A stretch of DNA of 64,000 nt from the NCBI GenBank assembly GCA_026874595.1, contig CM049315.1:60944889-61008888 (forward strand), written 5' to 3'. Positions within the stretch are counted from its first letter, which is position 1. Every line of letters begins with the position of its first letter. The position numbers and the translations under genes were made by a program. The DNA comes from Sipunculus nudus (Eukaryota; Annelida; Sipuncula; Golfingiida; Sipunculidae). The notes under the pieces are model-generated. The model saw nothing but the letters and a program-made list of their open reading frames with translations. It made no database searches and was not told the DNA's origin. Of this stretch, positions 43,001 to 50,611 are shown in pieces.

Positions 43001-46000
43001 TAATACTTAAGGAAAACCTGGAGTACATCTTTAGTATAATGGCAATACATGAGGCAAACCCTTGTAATTGCTTTACATGATCGATTACATACTTCAGGCA
43101 AACCTGGTGTACATCCGTAGTATAATGGCAATACTTCAGGCAAACCTGAAGTACATCTGTAGTATAATGGCAATACCTGAGGCAAACCTGGAGTACATCT
43201 TTACTATAATGGCAATACTTCAGGCAAACCAGGAGAACATCTTTAGTATAGTGGCAATACTTGAGGGAAACCTGGTGTACATCGTTACTATAATGGCAAT
43301 ACTTGTGCATAACCTGGAGTACATCTTTAGTATAATGGCAATACTTGAGGCAAACCTGGAGTACATCTTTACTATAATGGCAATACTTGTTGATAACCTG
43401 AAGTACATCTGCAGTATAATGGCAATACTTGAGGCAAACCTGGAGTACATCATTACTATAATGGCAATACTTGTTGATAACCTGAAGTACATCTGCAGTA
43501 TAATGGCAATACTTCAGGCAAACCAGGAGAACATCTTTAGTATAGTGGCAATACTTGAGGGAAACCTGGTATACATCGTTACTATAATGGCAATACTTGT
43601 GCATAACCTGGAGTACATCTTTAGTATAATGGCAATACTTGAGGCAAACCTGGAGTACATCTTTACTATAATGGCAATACTTGTTGATAACCTGAAGTAC
43701 ATCTGCAGTATAATGGCAATACTTGAGGCAAACCTGGAGTACATCTTTACTATAATGAAAATACTTCAGGCAAACCAGGAGCACATCTTTACTATAATGG
43801 CAATACTTTTGGATTACCTGAATTACATCTGTAGTATAATGGCAATACTTGAGGCAAACCTGGAGTACATCTTTAGTATATCGGCAATACTTGAGGCAAA
43901 CCTGGAGTACATCTTTACTATAATGGCAATACTTCAGGCACACCAGGAGGACATCTTTGTATAATGGCAATACTTGTGGATAACCTGAATTACATCTGTA
44001 GTATGATGGCAATACTTGAGGCCAACCTGGAGTACATCTTTAGTATATTGGCAATACGTGAGGCAAACTTGGAGTACAGCTTTAGTATAATGGCAATACA
44101 TGAAGCAAACCCTTGCAATCACTTTACATGACCGATTACATGCCTGTTCGTCACAATTTCACTGACCTCCTTCCTGGCGACATAGTCCCGTTTGTCAAAG
44201 GAGAGACCGGTTACCTGCTGCAGGTTTTGGTGGGCGTTCTTACGTTCATACTCCTCTGCGATATCAGTGAAAGTCTTAAGTTCCTTCTCAAACGCGTCTT
44301 CGTCACTGAAGGATATTAGGTATAAGTTTAATATTCATAAAATGATGTTCCGACCAGCATATAAAATTTTAATCCTTCCATAATAATCATAATGATATAG
44401 GATTATACATGTGAACAGGTATTTTGATATTTTCAATGGAACAACGTCGCATTTAAACGTTATGTCTAAATAATTTGAATCTTGAATAAATTAGTTAAAA
44501 ATATTTTAACTTTACCATTCATAATGGACCTTGTAGGGGTATGTTATCAAAAAGTTATAAATGATGTATTTTAGCTGTAGTTAAAATGAATAACCTTGCT
44601 ACCAGTACCCTAGGATTATATTATAATCCCAAGTCTAGCATGTATCGTAATCTTCCCAAGTCTAGCATGTATCGTAGTCACGCCAATGCTAGCATGTATC
44701 GTAGTCACCCCAATGCTAGTATCGTAGTCACCCCAATTCTAGCATGTATCGTAGTCACCCCAATTCTAGCATGTATCGTAGTCACCCCAATTCTAGCATG
44801 TTTCTTAGGAGTAGAACAGACGACCGGCAATCGGAGGGTCATGGGTTTGATTCCAATACGGTGTGATCCGACTTTTTCTGTGTATTCTTGCTCTATATCT
44901 ATTGTAGGATTAGAAGTCTAGCATGTATCGTAGGATTATATTATCATCGTAAGTCTAGCATGTATCGTAGGATTATCTTTTATGACCACAATCATCCAGT
45001 GAGCGATGCCTCTTCCATTTTATCGAGCCAGTTTACAGTTAGCGATGCCTCTTCCACTTTTATCGAGCCAGTTTACAGTTAGCGATGCCTCTTCCACTTT
45101 TGTAGAGTCAGTTCACAGCGATGCCTCTTCCACTTTTATCGAGCCAGTTTACAGTTAGCGATGCCTCTTCCACTTTTGTCGAGCCAGTTTACAGTTAGCG
45201 ATGCCTCTTCCACTTTTGTCGAGCCAGTTTACAGTTAGCGATGCCTCTTCCACTTTTGTCGAGCCAGTTTACAGTTAGCGATGCCTCTTCCACTTTTGTC
45301 GAGCAAGTGTACAGTTAGCGATGCCTCTTCCACTTCTGTCGAGCCAATTTACAGTTAGCAATGCCTCATCCACTTTGGTGAGCCAGTTTACAGTGAGCGG
45401 TATTTTTCACGTCCATTTTAAAGTAAGCGGTAGCTCTTTACCTTTGTTGCAGCCATATTACACTAAGTGGTAACAAGTTTTAATTTGCTAACAACAATTT
45501 TGCGGTAAGCAGTCGCTCTTTTAATTTTGTCACAGTCATTTTACAGCTGGCGGTAGGTCCTTGTCTTGTCAGTCTTTTTTCAGTTAGCGCTAGATCTTTC
45601 AACCTTGGTCAAATTTTATCGTGTGCATTGGCTCTTTTAGTTTTGTCACATTAATTTTATCGTGAGCAGTAGCTCCTTTAGTTTTGTCACAGTCATTTTA
45701 TCGTGAGCAGTAGCTCCTTTAGCTTTGTCACATTAATTTTACCGTTGGCAGTAGCTCCTTTAGTTTTGTCACATTAATTTTACCGTTGGCAGTAGCTCCT
45801 TTAGTTTTGTCACAGTCATTTTACAGTAAGCAGTAGCTCCTTTAGTTTTGTTACATCCATTTTACCGTTGGCAGTAGACCCTTTAGTTTTGTTACATCCA
45901 TTTTACCATTGGCAGTAGACCCTTTAGTTTTGTCACATTAATTTTACCATTTGCAGTAGCTCCTTTGGTTTTGTCACATTAATTTTACCGTTGGCAGTAG

Positions 46001-47813
46001 CTTCTTTTATTTTCGTCACAGTCATTTTACAGTAAGCAGTAGCTCCTTTAGTTTTGTTACATCCATTTTAGTGTAAGCTATAACCACACATTGCAACCAC
46101 TCTACAATTTGCGGTGGGTCCTTTAGGCGACAGATTTTTACCTTTTTCAAGGCAATTTTAAGGTAGGGGATGGCTCCTATAGTTTGGTCAGAAATATGTT
46201 AACAGAAACGGTGGATCTTTAGGTTTCAGTCATTAAGAGCTGTGTTTATACTTGACACGCTAGGCAGATTTGGTTTCCGGTAAACGAGAAGTATATTATT
46301 AGCTCCGGTATGCGGAATGTATAGGAGACATGCCTAAAAATTAAAATATCAGTTTTCACATCGGCATGTATACATATAGAGATATGCCGAAAAATTGAAT
46401 TCACAGTGGAGATATGGATCCGCATAGAGCTACTACTTTGGCAAACTACGTATCGCGGTAAGCTAAGCGTTGGTTTTTTAATTTTGTCACAGCCATTTTA
46501 TCGTCATATATGCCCCGGATAGGTAACTTACCTGCAGAGTACGGACATCCAGCGAAGACCGATCATAACAAGGCGGGCATAGCGCCGGAAACAATGTAAG
46601 GCCTGAAAAACCAATCAATAATTATAATAAAATTAGTACTATAAAACGCTAAACTATATTTATTTACAAGGATCGTAAAAAATTATTCTAACAAATCGAG
46701 GCACCCCCGTGGCTCAAGTGATGGCGCTCGGTAGTGTCCAGAGGTGGAGGAAACCTGAGAACTAATTCCCGCCCATAGCCACGCCGGGAATCGAACCCAG
46801 GATAGAGCGTTTTAACTGTCGATTGTCCATGTGAGACATTTAGAGATCACTAAAATTAAAATAAGGATTAAAGGAATTCAAAGATATATTTGATGATGTT
46901 TAACACGTGAAAATGTAAAACATTGTGAAAGTGAATCGATTTAGAGCTAAGCCATGGTTAATACCAGAGACAGAAGCTTGTGTGTGTGGTGGTGTGTGAG
47001 GGTGTGTGCGTGTTTGTGAGGGTGTGTTTGTTGGTGTATGCGCAAACTGTGCCCGAGAACTGCGTCAAAGTTTATCTCTCTCACCTCGCCTTGACTGGTG
47101 AATCTGGACCTAAACATTCTTGGTTTGGCTGTTTTTTCCTGTTTGTTGACGGCTTTACTCGGCATGCCGGGATACCTTGATCCTCGCGGACGAATCCTCG
47201 GGCCCCGGGACGACTGGTCCGAGCCCTCTCGTTTTGGTTTACCCGGTTCCTGGCTGTATTGGTATGTTTTACTCACTTTGTTTACTGTGTGATCTCTCGG
47301 TTCAGGTGGTAGCCCCCTCAGCTGTAACTTGATCTGGGATAATGTTAGCTCATCACAGACAATATTACCCCCCGTGCCGCTATGACCCTCAGGGTCCTCA
47401 CGAGCAGACACTGCAATGTTCCGTGTCACATGATCCCAGCTTCCTGCGGGAGAATACTTATCGGGTGAGGTATGCAGCACGGCTTTCTGAAGTCTGAATG
47501 CTTTATTCAGGTTGATGGCTTTTCTGGCGTACGATTTGAATTTCTCCTTTGGTGACGTGCCCTGAAGAAGCCCGGCTTGCGTCTGAAGACCGGGCCGCGT
47601 GAGTAGATCCATGCTCCCTGTGTACAAAACCCCTTCGGATCCGGACAACGTTACATACAGGTGAAGCCTACAACAAATAAGTACCAGCAGTCACTTTCAG
47701 TAGAATGTGACAAGAATGAATATACCTGACCAACGACAACATTAGGCCTGCCTCGGCAATACTCCCAGAATAGATGTAGTGTTTACGCTCAAAACGACAT
47801 TGGTTTGAATGGT
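24853..47813 (-). CDS. CNBD2: CNBD2-like cyclic nucleotide-binding domain protein (17 exons assembled, 5' end incomplete)
   Basis: Joined exons on the minus strand: 47813-47726 (tentative), 47667-47085, 46602-46532, 44305-44167, 42477-42403, 41549-41461, 38040-37967, 37743-37658, 37070-36922, 35037-34954, 34530-34470, 34142-34037, 33783-33686, 33343-33038, 32603-32034, 31840-31778, 25083-24853. Every junction uses AG/GT and keeps one open frame, about 956 codons to a TGA. The first cNMP-binding domain spans exons 5-9 and has the phosphate-binding cassette FGEIALLQHAPRSATV with the Glu and Arg that hold the cyclic nucleotide. A second beta-roll (GTVVVADS...WIYIIKSG in exons 11-12, KLKPGDIFGLEEV across exons 15-16, SNGAELVMLSK in exon 17) lacks the cassette Arg and is split by about 315 residues. 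This order fits CNBD2, a cytosolic protein of male germ cells in vertebrates; the ortholog name is inference. No promoter was found. Confidence 0.8.
25590..25800. repeat. 33-bp minisatellite in the last CNBD2-like intron
   Basis: About six copies of a 33-bp unit (aaatgtctgaatcgaacg plus tttttaaagattgtt), with alternating variants giving a 66-bp higher-order period. The 75-codon plus-strand ORF here is a by-product. Confidence 0.9.
25867..27803. repeat. 36-bp minisatellite, about 54 copies with 756/828-bp higher-order repeats
   Basis: The unit is ggttgtgacggtcggacag plus tgtaagactgtttgtaa. Variant units recur in the same order at offsets of 756 bp (21 units) and 828 bp (23 units), for example the gtcttagact variant at 26,391 and 27,219, so block duplications followed local amplification. 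The array lies in the last intron of the CNBD2-like gene. On the gene's strand it is open for 659 codons (SLTLSDRHNLTN per unit) because 36 is divisible by three; I treat that ORF as non-coding. Confidence 0.95.
27891..27910. repeat. Poly-G run
   Basis: About 20 consecutive G, within the last intron; another G run follows a GT run at 28,060-28,081. Confidence 0.9.
28193..28272. repeat. Short tandem repeat, ~21-bp unit
   Basis: Four imperfect copies of gttataaaaacaaaatcacca. Confidence 0.85.
28282..28855. other. Intronic sequence between arrays
   Basis: Unique sequence within the last intron of the CNBD2-like gene. I see no exon with usable splice sites and phase. Confidence 0.4.
28857..31160. 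repeat. 51/48-bp minisatellite with 402-bp higher-order repeat
   Basis: About 45 units that begin atgtacgagtcacgagtata. Most are 51 bp; a 48-bp variant occurs in pairs. Six 51-bp plus two 48-bp units make a 402-bp block repeated at 29,311 and 29,713 (and shortened at 30,115). Both strands are open over long stretches because both lengths are multiples of three. It is intronic to the CNBD2-like gene, so I do not call the 100-214-codon ORFs. Confidence 0.95.
31596..31777 (-). repeat. Tandem copies of the exon 16 end plus 5' splice site
   Basis: On the minus strand the exon 16 end (agtacatctgtctccttg|gtaag) is followed by near copies with their own GT at 31,718 and 31,660 and a more distant one at 31,597, spaced 59, 58 and 63 bp. 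Each keeps gtaag. Use of the second donor would read into an in-frame TAG after about 13 codons, so those copies would truncate the protein if spliced in. Confidence 0.85.
31778..31840 (-). CDS. CNBD2-like exon 16
   Basis: 63 bp = 21 codons, phase 0 at both ends; acceptor tgatgtacag, donor TCCTTG|GTAAGT. Begins GLEEVHFEDLEG, joining exon 15 as GDIF-GLEEV. The exon end with its donor is tandemly copied downstream. Confidence 0.88.
32034..32603 (-). CDS. CNBD2-like exon 15, with coding minisatellite
   Basis: 570 bp = 190 codons, phase 0 at both ends; acceptor tttattctag, donor ATATTT|GTGTGT (a poor match to consensus). Most of the exon is about nine copies of a 15-16-residue unit (KLNDSKATTTDRQTVD), then a unique tail ending FIRLGKLKPGDIF, which is the next beta-strand of CNB domain 2. 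The frame is kept through every repeat because units are 48 or 45 bp. Confidence 0.82.
32110..32575 (-). repeat. 48-bp coding minisatellite in exon 15
   Basis: About nine to ten copies; the plus-strand unit reads tttagaatcgttcagtttat, ccacagtctgtcgatctgtt, gttgttgc. Units at the high-coordinate end lack one codon (45 bp), and units alternate T-E-R and T-D-R codons, so amplification has gone on in the coding frame. Confidence 0.9.
33038..33343 (-). CDS. CNBD2-like exon 14, disordered insert
   Basis: 306 bp = 102 codons, phase 0 at both ends; acceptor atccatttag, donor CCTG|GTAATA. Ser/Asn/Gln/Lys-rich sequence with no domain. It sits within the second beta-roll, between exon 12 and the strand encoded at the end of exon 15. 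Confidence 0.78.
33686..33783 (-). CDS. CNBD2-like exon 13
   Basis: 98 bp, acceptor ttcgttgccag after a long pyrimidine tract, donor AGGAAG|GTGGGT. Polar, Pro-rich insert sequence including PTPIQRAITDFIQS. Confidence 0.82.
34037..34142 (-). CDS. CNBD2-like exon 12
   Basis: 106 bp, acceptor atttctctacag, donor ACAG|GTAGAT. Begins GTCSVLRRL, finishing the G-x-x-x-V strand; then disordered insert sequence begins. Confidence 0.88.
34470..34530 (-). CDS. CNBD2-like exon 11, start of CNB domain 2
   Basis: 61 bp, acceptor ttgtcttttag, donor AATCG|GTAAGA. Encodes RGTVVVADS and WIYIIKS, the opening strands of a second cNMP-binding-like beta-roll. Confidence 0.9.
34954..35037 (-). CDS. CNBD2-like exon 10
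   Basis: 84 bp, acceptor acatattgcag, donor TTTCG|GTAAGA. Encodes NIELLKHWPVDLLL, the helical linker between the two beta-rolls; phase 2 to 2. Confidence 0.9.
35085..35990 (-). repeat. Inverted copies of the 1-8.2 kb family inside the exon 9-10 intron
   Basis: Minus-strand reading shows the family landmarks (gagcacaaatcgtaacc, attagacctagaa, cctgaaattaggtcatggt) in two to three degraded units. A stray copy of the exon 9-end minisatellite unit (acagaatgagatgtgttcc) is embedded at about 35,391-35,415. Confidence 0.7.
36085..36560. other. Intronic AT-rich sequence
   Basis: Within the exon 9-10 intron; nothing recognised. ORF 36,073-36,321 has no features. Confidence 0.4.
36580..36935 (-). repeat. 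Tandem copies of the exon 9 end plus 5' splice site
   Basis: The minus-strand exon end (ccggaacacatctcattctgcag|gtcagcagg) is repeated about seven times at alternating 50- and 60-bp spacing, separated by CA-rich spacers. Alternate copies carry tactgtaagtcagcagg, a stronger GTAAGT donor than the real one. Intact junction copies lie near 36,912, 36,852, 36,802, 36,742 and 36,692, with decayed ones at about 36,640 and 36,590. Confidence 0.9.
36922..37070 (-). CDS. CNBD2-like exon 9, phosphate-binding cassette
   Basis: 149 bp, acceptor aaattttacag, donor TCTGCAG|GTCAGC. Begins EIALLQHAPRSATV, supplying the cassette Glu and Arg, then DMQLLVITRESF. The last ~35 bp plus donor are repeated about seven times in the intron that follows. 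Confidence 0.95.
37658..37743 (-). CDS. CNBD2-like exon 8
   Basis: 86 bp, acceptor tggtttcag, donor TTTGGG|GTAAGA. Encodes ALVKIVDKHADGS...RGNSFG, the strands and the FG that open the phosphate-binding cassette; the cassette is completed in exon 9. Confidence 0.93.
37967..38040 (-). CDS. CNBD2-like exon 7, first beta-strands of CNB domain 1
   Basis: 74 bp, acceptor gtctttcag, donor TCTG|GTAAGA. Encodes LRQGHYAENFYFIISGS, the classic R-x-G-x-x-x-x-x-F-Y-x-I-x-x-G signature of the cNMP-binding beta-roll. Confidence 0.95.
38197..38468. repeat. 24-bp minisatellite, left part
   Basis: About 11 copies of cactcagaggacaacgct plus tatagt. The array is cut at 38,468 by the solo LTR and resumes at 39,288. 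Confidence 0.95.
38469..39287 (-). mobile_element. Solo LTR inserted in the 24-bp minisatellite
   Basis: The 819-bp insert has inverted ends: minus-strand TGTTACATG... start at 39,287 and ...CCGTAACA end at 38,469. The array sequence CTCA is present on both sides (tagtcactca before, ctcagaagac after), giving a 4-bp target-site duplication within one minisatellite unit. On the minus strand there is a TATATAAAG box at about 38,995-39,003 and an AATAAA at 38,625-38,630, in the order expected of an LTR. No coding region, primer-binding site or second LTR is present, so it is a solo LTR left by recombination. Superfamily (Gypsy or BEL) cannot be told. Confidence 0.82.
39288..40607. repeat. 24-bp minisatellite, right part
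   Basis: About 55 copies of the same 24-bp unit as 38,197-38,468, more diverged, with occasional 23/25-bp units (tgagggacaa) and block repeats (for example 39,640-39,930 resembles 39,300-39,560). It lies in the exon 6-7 intron. Confidence 0.93.
40608..41460. other. Intronic sequence, nothing recognised
   Basis: Unique AT-rich sequence between the 24-bp array and exon 6 of the CNBD2-like gene. Confidence 0.45.
41461..41549 (-). CDS. CNBD2-like exon 6
   Basis: 89 bp, acceptor ttattattacag, donor AGGC|GTAAGT, phase 0 to 2. Encodes LQTLRTFAEYPLHM and LARAAWYQ, the N-terminal helices of a cNMP-binding domain. Confidence 0.92.
41690..42402 (-). repeat. 47-bp minisatellite derived from the exon 5 end plus 5' splice site
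   Basis: About 15 copies abut the exon 5 donor. On the minus strand each unit contains catggtcgacaagttaaagc, matching the exon end and donor (catgatcgacaag|gtaaacc). Most units have gttaaa in place of ggtaaa, weakening the donor, but two keep aaggtaaa (about 41,706 and 42,092). The rest of each unit is gcacgtaacaaaacacacaa-type sequence absent from the exon. Confidence 0.85.
42403..42477 (-). CDS. CNBD2-like exon 5
   Basis: 75 bp = 25 codons, phase 0 at both ends; acceptor ttctacttgcag, donor GACAAG|GTAAAC. Encodes EVQRILTLNPSART, the helix leading into the first cNMP-binding domain. The donor region is the seed of the 47-bp intronic array that follows immediately. Confidence 0.9.
42680..44110. 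repeat. 42-bp minisatellite with 294-bp higher-order repeat
   Basis: About 34 copies of atacttgaggcaaacctgga plus gtacatctttactataatggca fill the exon 4-5 intron, starting about 60 bp from the exon 4 donor. A seven-unit block (43,208 and 43,503) is duplicated. An internal segment at 43,050-43,090 (cccttgtaattgctttacat) copies the donor-flanking intron at 44,110-44,140. Long ORFs on both strands (362 and 298 codons) reflect the 42-bp period and are not called. Confidence 0.95.
44167..44305 (-). CDS. CNBD2-like exon 4
   Basis: 139 bp, acceptor atccttcag, donor AAGGAG|GTCAGT; its first base completes a Ser codon with exon 3. Charged helical sequence, ending LSFDKRDYVARKE. Confidence 0.85.
44630..44812. 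repeat. 27-bp minisatellite
   Basis: About six copies of ctagcatgtatcgtag plus tcaccccaatt in the exon 3-4 intron; further single copies at 44,915-44,970. Confidence 0.9.
44805..44880 (+). mobile_element. tRNA-like SINE fragment
   Basis: The sequence accggcaatcggagggtc followed by gggtttgattcc resembles the anticodon-arm and B-box part of a tRNA-derived SINE head. It splits the 27-bp array. No poly-A tail or full A box is clear. Confidence 0.4.
45000..45400. repeat. 40-bp minisatellite
   Basis: About ten copies of gcgatgcctcttccactttt plus gtcgagccagtttacagtta in the exon 3-4 intron. Confidence 0.95.
45400..46520. repeat. 41-bp minisatellite, decaying toward the edges
   Basis: The core at 45,600-46,080 repeats gttttgtcacattaatttta plus ccgttggcagtagctccttta. 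Degraded units continue to 46,500, where tttgtcacagccattttatcg lies about 30 bp from the exon 3 donor, so the array appears to have started beside that splice site. Confidence 0.9.
46532..46602 (-). CDS. CNBD2-like exon 3
   Basis: 71 bp, acceptor ggtttttcag, donor CTGCAG|GTAAGT, phase 0 in and 2 out. Encodes CFRRYARLVMIGLRWMS, an Arg-rich amphipathic helix of the kind that precedes the cNMP-binding domains in CNBD2-type proteins. Confidence 0.85.
46690..46815 (-). mobile_element. tRNA-like (B-box) interspersed repeat
   Basis: The minus strand reads tcctgggttcgattcccggc, a good Pol III B-box, then ggtttcctccacctctggac and ends cacgggggtgcctcg. This looks like a tRNA-derived SINE or MITE fragment; no tail found. 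It lies in the exon 2-3 intron. Confidence 0.4.
46975..47040. repeat. GT-rich microsatellite beside the exon 2 donor
   Basis: Imperfect GTGTGT/GGTGTGTG runs about 45 bp into the intron after exon 2; on the minus strand they are CA-rich and stay open in the exon frame, which inflates the ORF beyond the true donor at 47,084. Confidence 0.85.
47085..47667 (-). CDS. CNBD2-like exon 2, N-terminal region
   Basis: 583 bp between acceptor ttatttgttgtag and donor GCGAG|GTGAGA. It encodes about 194 residues beginning LHLYVTLSGSEGVLYTG, then a basic, low-complexity second half rich in Pro, Arg and Gly. No named domain recognised. Confidence 0.8.
47726..47813 (-). CDS. CNBD2-like exon 1 of this model (tentative)
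   Basis: Donor TCAG|GTATAT is good; the acceptor (aatag) has a weak pyrimidine tract. The 88 bp stay open and end in phase 2, which exon 2 completes with a single G to give Arg. It encodes HYIYSGSIAEAGLM, which reads like protein. The true first exon and start codon are further upstream or not identifiable. Confidence 0.45.
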
Positions 47814-48029
47814 CTATTCAGGTTTGATTGGCATGTATACGAGTCTGCAATCTGAAACTGTGTTAACTTAGTCTTAAGGCCATTTTGGTTAGCCCAGAGT
47901 CCCGATTAATACCACGTTCTACGACATCTGGTTCTGTCGATCATCACATATTCGTGACCTTATTGCCACAAATTGGAAATAAATCTTCTGTTAGTCATTA
48001 TTGTACATGAAAACACACCTTGGTCTACA

Positions 48030-48625
48030 TGGTATATCAGAGGCGGATCCAGGATTCTGGAAAGGGGAGGGTCCGACCCAGGTAGAATGAAAAGAAAACC
48101 TAAAAAAGGTTCTCTGGTCCGAAAAGGTGGGAGTCCAGGTCGCAAAATTTGATTCTACATTGTGTATCAGGGGCGGATCCAGCATTTTGGAATGGGGAGG
48201 GTCCAACCAAGGAAGACTAAAATGAAAACCCAAAAAAAGTCCTCTGGTCCTGAAAGGGGGGTTCCAGGTCGCAAAATTTGATTCTACATGGTGTATCAGG
48301 GGCAAATACAGGATTTAGGAAAGGGAGGGTCCAACCCAGGAAGACTAAAATGAAAACCTAAAAAAAGTCCTCTGGTCCGGAAAGGAGGGGTCCAGGTCGC
48401 AAAATTTGATTCTACATGGTATACCAGGGCCGAATCCAGGATTTTGGAAAGGGGAGGGTCCAACCCAGGAAGACTGAAAAGAAAACCTAAAAAAAGGGTC
48501 CTCTAGCCCTAAAAGGAGGGTGTCAAGGTCGCAAAATTTTATTTCAAACCCTAAAAAAAAGTTGTTTCGGCTCAAAGGGGGGGGGGGGGGTCCCGACCGT
48601 TGCCCCTTTGGATCCGCCACTGTGT
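48030..48625. mobile_element. Inverted-repeat element with four ~120-bp internal tandem units
   Basis: Units beginning ggcggatccaggattttgga, through gggagggtccaacccagg and aaaacctaaaaaaagtcctc, to ggtcgcaaaatttgattctac recur about every 120 bp. The right end (G run, then ctttggatccgccactg at 48,605-48,620) is the inverse of the unit start (ggcggatcc), so the array is bounded by inverted ends. No transposase. It is probably a MITE whose left part was amplified. Confidence 0.6.
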
Positions 48626-48829
48626 ATATTCATGATCATACACGGATTCAAACCCAATCCTACAGGTTATACATTCACAATCATACAGCATCTAACTCCA
48701 TTCGCCGAATAATGAACGTATTTTTGTCCGTAAACTATCTGCTCGTCCACGATGATAACGACAAACAGGCTTGTCTTGCTTGTTCCCAGTGTTATTGTGT
48801 TACACCCAAAAGCTGCCTTTAATGATGTT

Positions 48830-49310
48830 CTTGTCTTGTTTACTCCAACATGATGTTCTTGTCTGTTTCACTTCTACGTGATATTCTTGACTTGTTTACT
48901 CCAACATGATGTTCTTGTCTTGTTCACTTCTACGTGATATTCTTATCTTGTTTACTCATACATGATGTTCTTGTCTTGTTCACTTCTACGTGATGTTCTT
49001 GTCTTGTTAACTCCAATATGATGTTATTGTCTTGTTCACTTCTACGTGATGTTCTTGTCTGGTTCACCCCTACATGATGTTCTTGTCTTGTTCATTTCTA
49101 CGTGATGATCTTGTCTTGTTAACTCGAACATGAAGTTCTTGTCTTGTTCACTTCTTCGTGATGTTCTTGTCTTGTTTACTCCAACATGATGTTCTTGTCT
49201 TGTTCATTTATACATGATGTTCTTGTCTTGTTTACTCCAACATGATGTTCTTGTCTTGTTCATTTATGCATGATATTCTTGTCTTGTTCATTCATAAATG
49301 ATGTTCTTAT
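48830..49310. repeat. 28-bp minisatellite
   Basis: About 17 copies of gatgttcttgtcttgttcac plus ttctacgt, alternating with a variant ending tactccaacat. Confidence 0.93.
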
Positions 49311-49620
49311 TTCTCCTGCAGTAATCGTGCCATTTTCTCAGCAATGTATTGATGCATTGCTCTGCAACTTGGCATGGTAACTTGACATGAGTCTGACTAT
49401 TAACAAAAAAGTGACACCTTTTGCATTTTACCATCAAATTGAAATAATATTGTCCAGCAACCCTACAAGGTGGCGAAAAGACTGGCAAGAGTTCATCAAG
49501 ACCACTATATGAGTACTAAAAAACCAGTCCATATTTAGTACATTGTACATTTAGTAAAAATTTCATTACTTCTACCATTGTTGATCCATTGTCTCGCGTC
49601 TTGTGGTATTCTAAAATAAG
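49311..49620. other. Spacer, no gene called
   Basis: The minus-strand 66-codon ORF (49,288-49,488) has no recognised motif. Confidence 0.4.
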
Positions 49621-49623
49621 CTT

Positions 49624-49660
<37 letters not shown>

Positions 49661-49663
<3 letters not shown>

Positions 49664-50590
49664 TGGTGGGAGTCGGTTCCTTTTTCATAATCGATCATCG
49701 GTTTGAGCAAACCGACTGATGATCGATTATTAATCGGTTCAGACAGATCTATGCAATTATCAAAGAAATATGCAATTATCTGTGAAACTGTACCTGCGTT
49801 TCCCCGGCATGTATTCTCCTTTCGCGCACGAGTGTAACGACCTTCCACGTATAAAGACACAATCAGACTAATATTAAGGATCACATTGAACGATCGGCAA
49901 CGTCGGGTAATATCTTTCATAATGGAAATTAAGAGCATCTAAGAATGTTAGGCCTATAGATGGGATGTTTTTCTATCACACGAAGGCAGATTGAGCCCAG
50001 GTGCGCTTTGGGCAGATCATACCAAAAAAAAAAAAAAAACAATTGCCGACTAGTCCAAAAAAAATTCCAGCTCAAATCCAAATACTCGAACGGCCGGGTT
50101 AGCCCCAACAAAGAATTTTTTTCAGGACGGACTAAACAGCGGCACCTTGCATCGGTTGAATAGATTATTTCTAAGAGAATCACGCAAATTTGGCATAGAC
50201 CTGGAGAATTTATGGAGTATTTTAACGCCTCCCCCCCCCCCCCCCCCCCCCCCCCCATTTTGCAATGTACACCTCGTTAGAAAACTCTCCGCCTATTCTG
50301 CAGCTCCCTGCGAGTTCACAGATAACAAGTTTAATAGGTCCTCCGTTCTCGCATCTATTGTGTCATACTGCGTTACATACGAAAGTTATTTTGGGAACAC
50401 AGACTGATTATATGAAGCGCGGAATGTGGTAAAAAAAATTAAAGAATCATTTTTGCCTATAACTAAAAGGCATTTTGGAAAAAAAATCAGTATTATGATG
50501 TAATCGATAGTTGCCTTTGGTAATCGAGCGCTTGAAAGTGGCAGCAAACCGACTGACTTCCGATAAAACTCGATGATCGGCCCACCACTA
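49661..50590. mobile_element. 930-bp MITE with TAGTGGTGGG ends
   Basis: TAGTGGTGGG (49,661-49,670) is exactly inverted at 50,581-50,590 (CCCACCACTA), and gatcatcgg/cgatgatc near the ends extends the pairing. Both sides are flanked by TA runs, so it inserted in a TA microsatellite and a target-site duplication cannot be read. Inside lies a run of about 32 C (50,231-50,262). No transposase is encoded; superfamily (hAT-like or other) not certain. Confidence 0.7.
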
Positions 50591-50611
50591 ATATATATAT
50601 ATATATATATA

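Noticed and set aside
42924-44012. 362-codon minus-strand ORF (VCLKYCHY repeats) and its 298-codon plus-strand partner
   Set aside because: Both are open because the 42-bp unit is divisible by three; they lie in the exon 4-5 intron and have no unique protein sequence.
46947-47648. Full 233-codon ORF as an intact protein
   Set aside because: A strong donor at 47,085/47,084 and in-phase exon 3 show that the tail after residue ~187 is intronic CA-repeat sequence.
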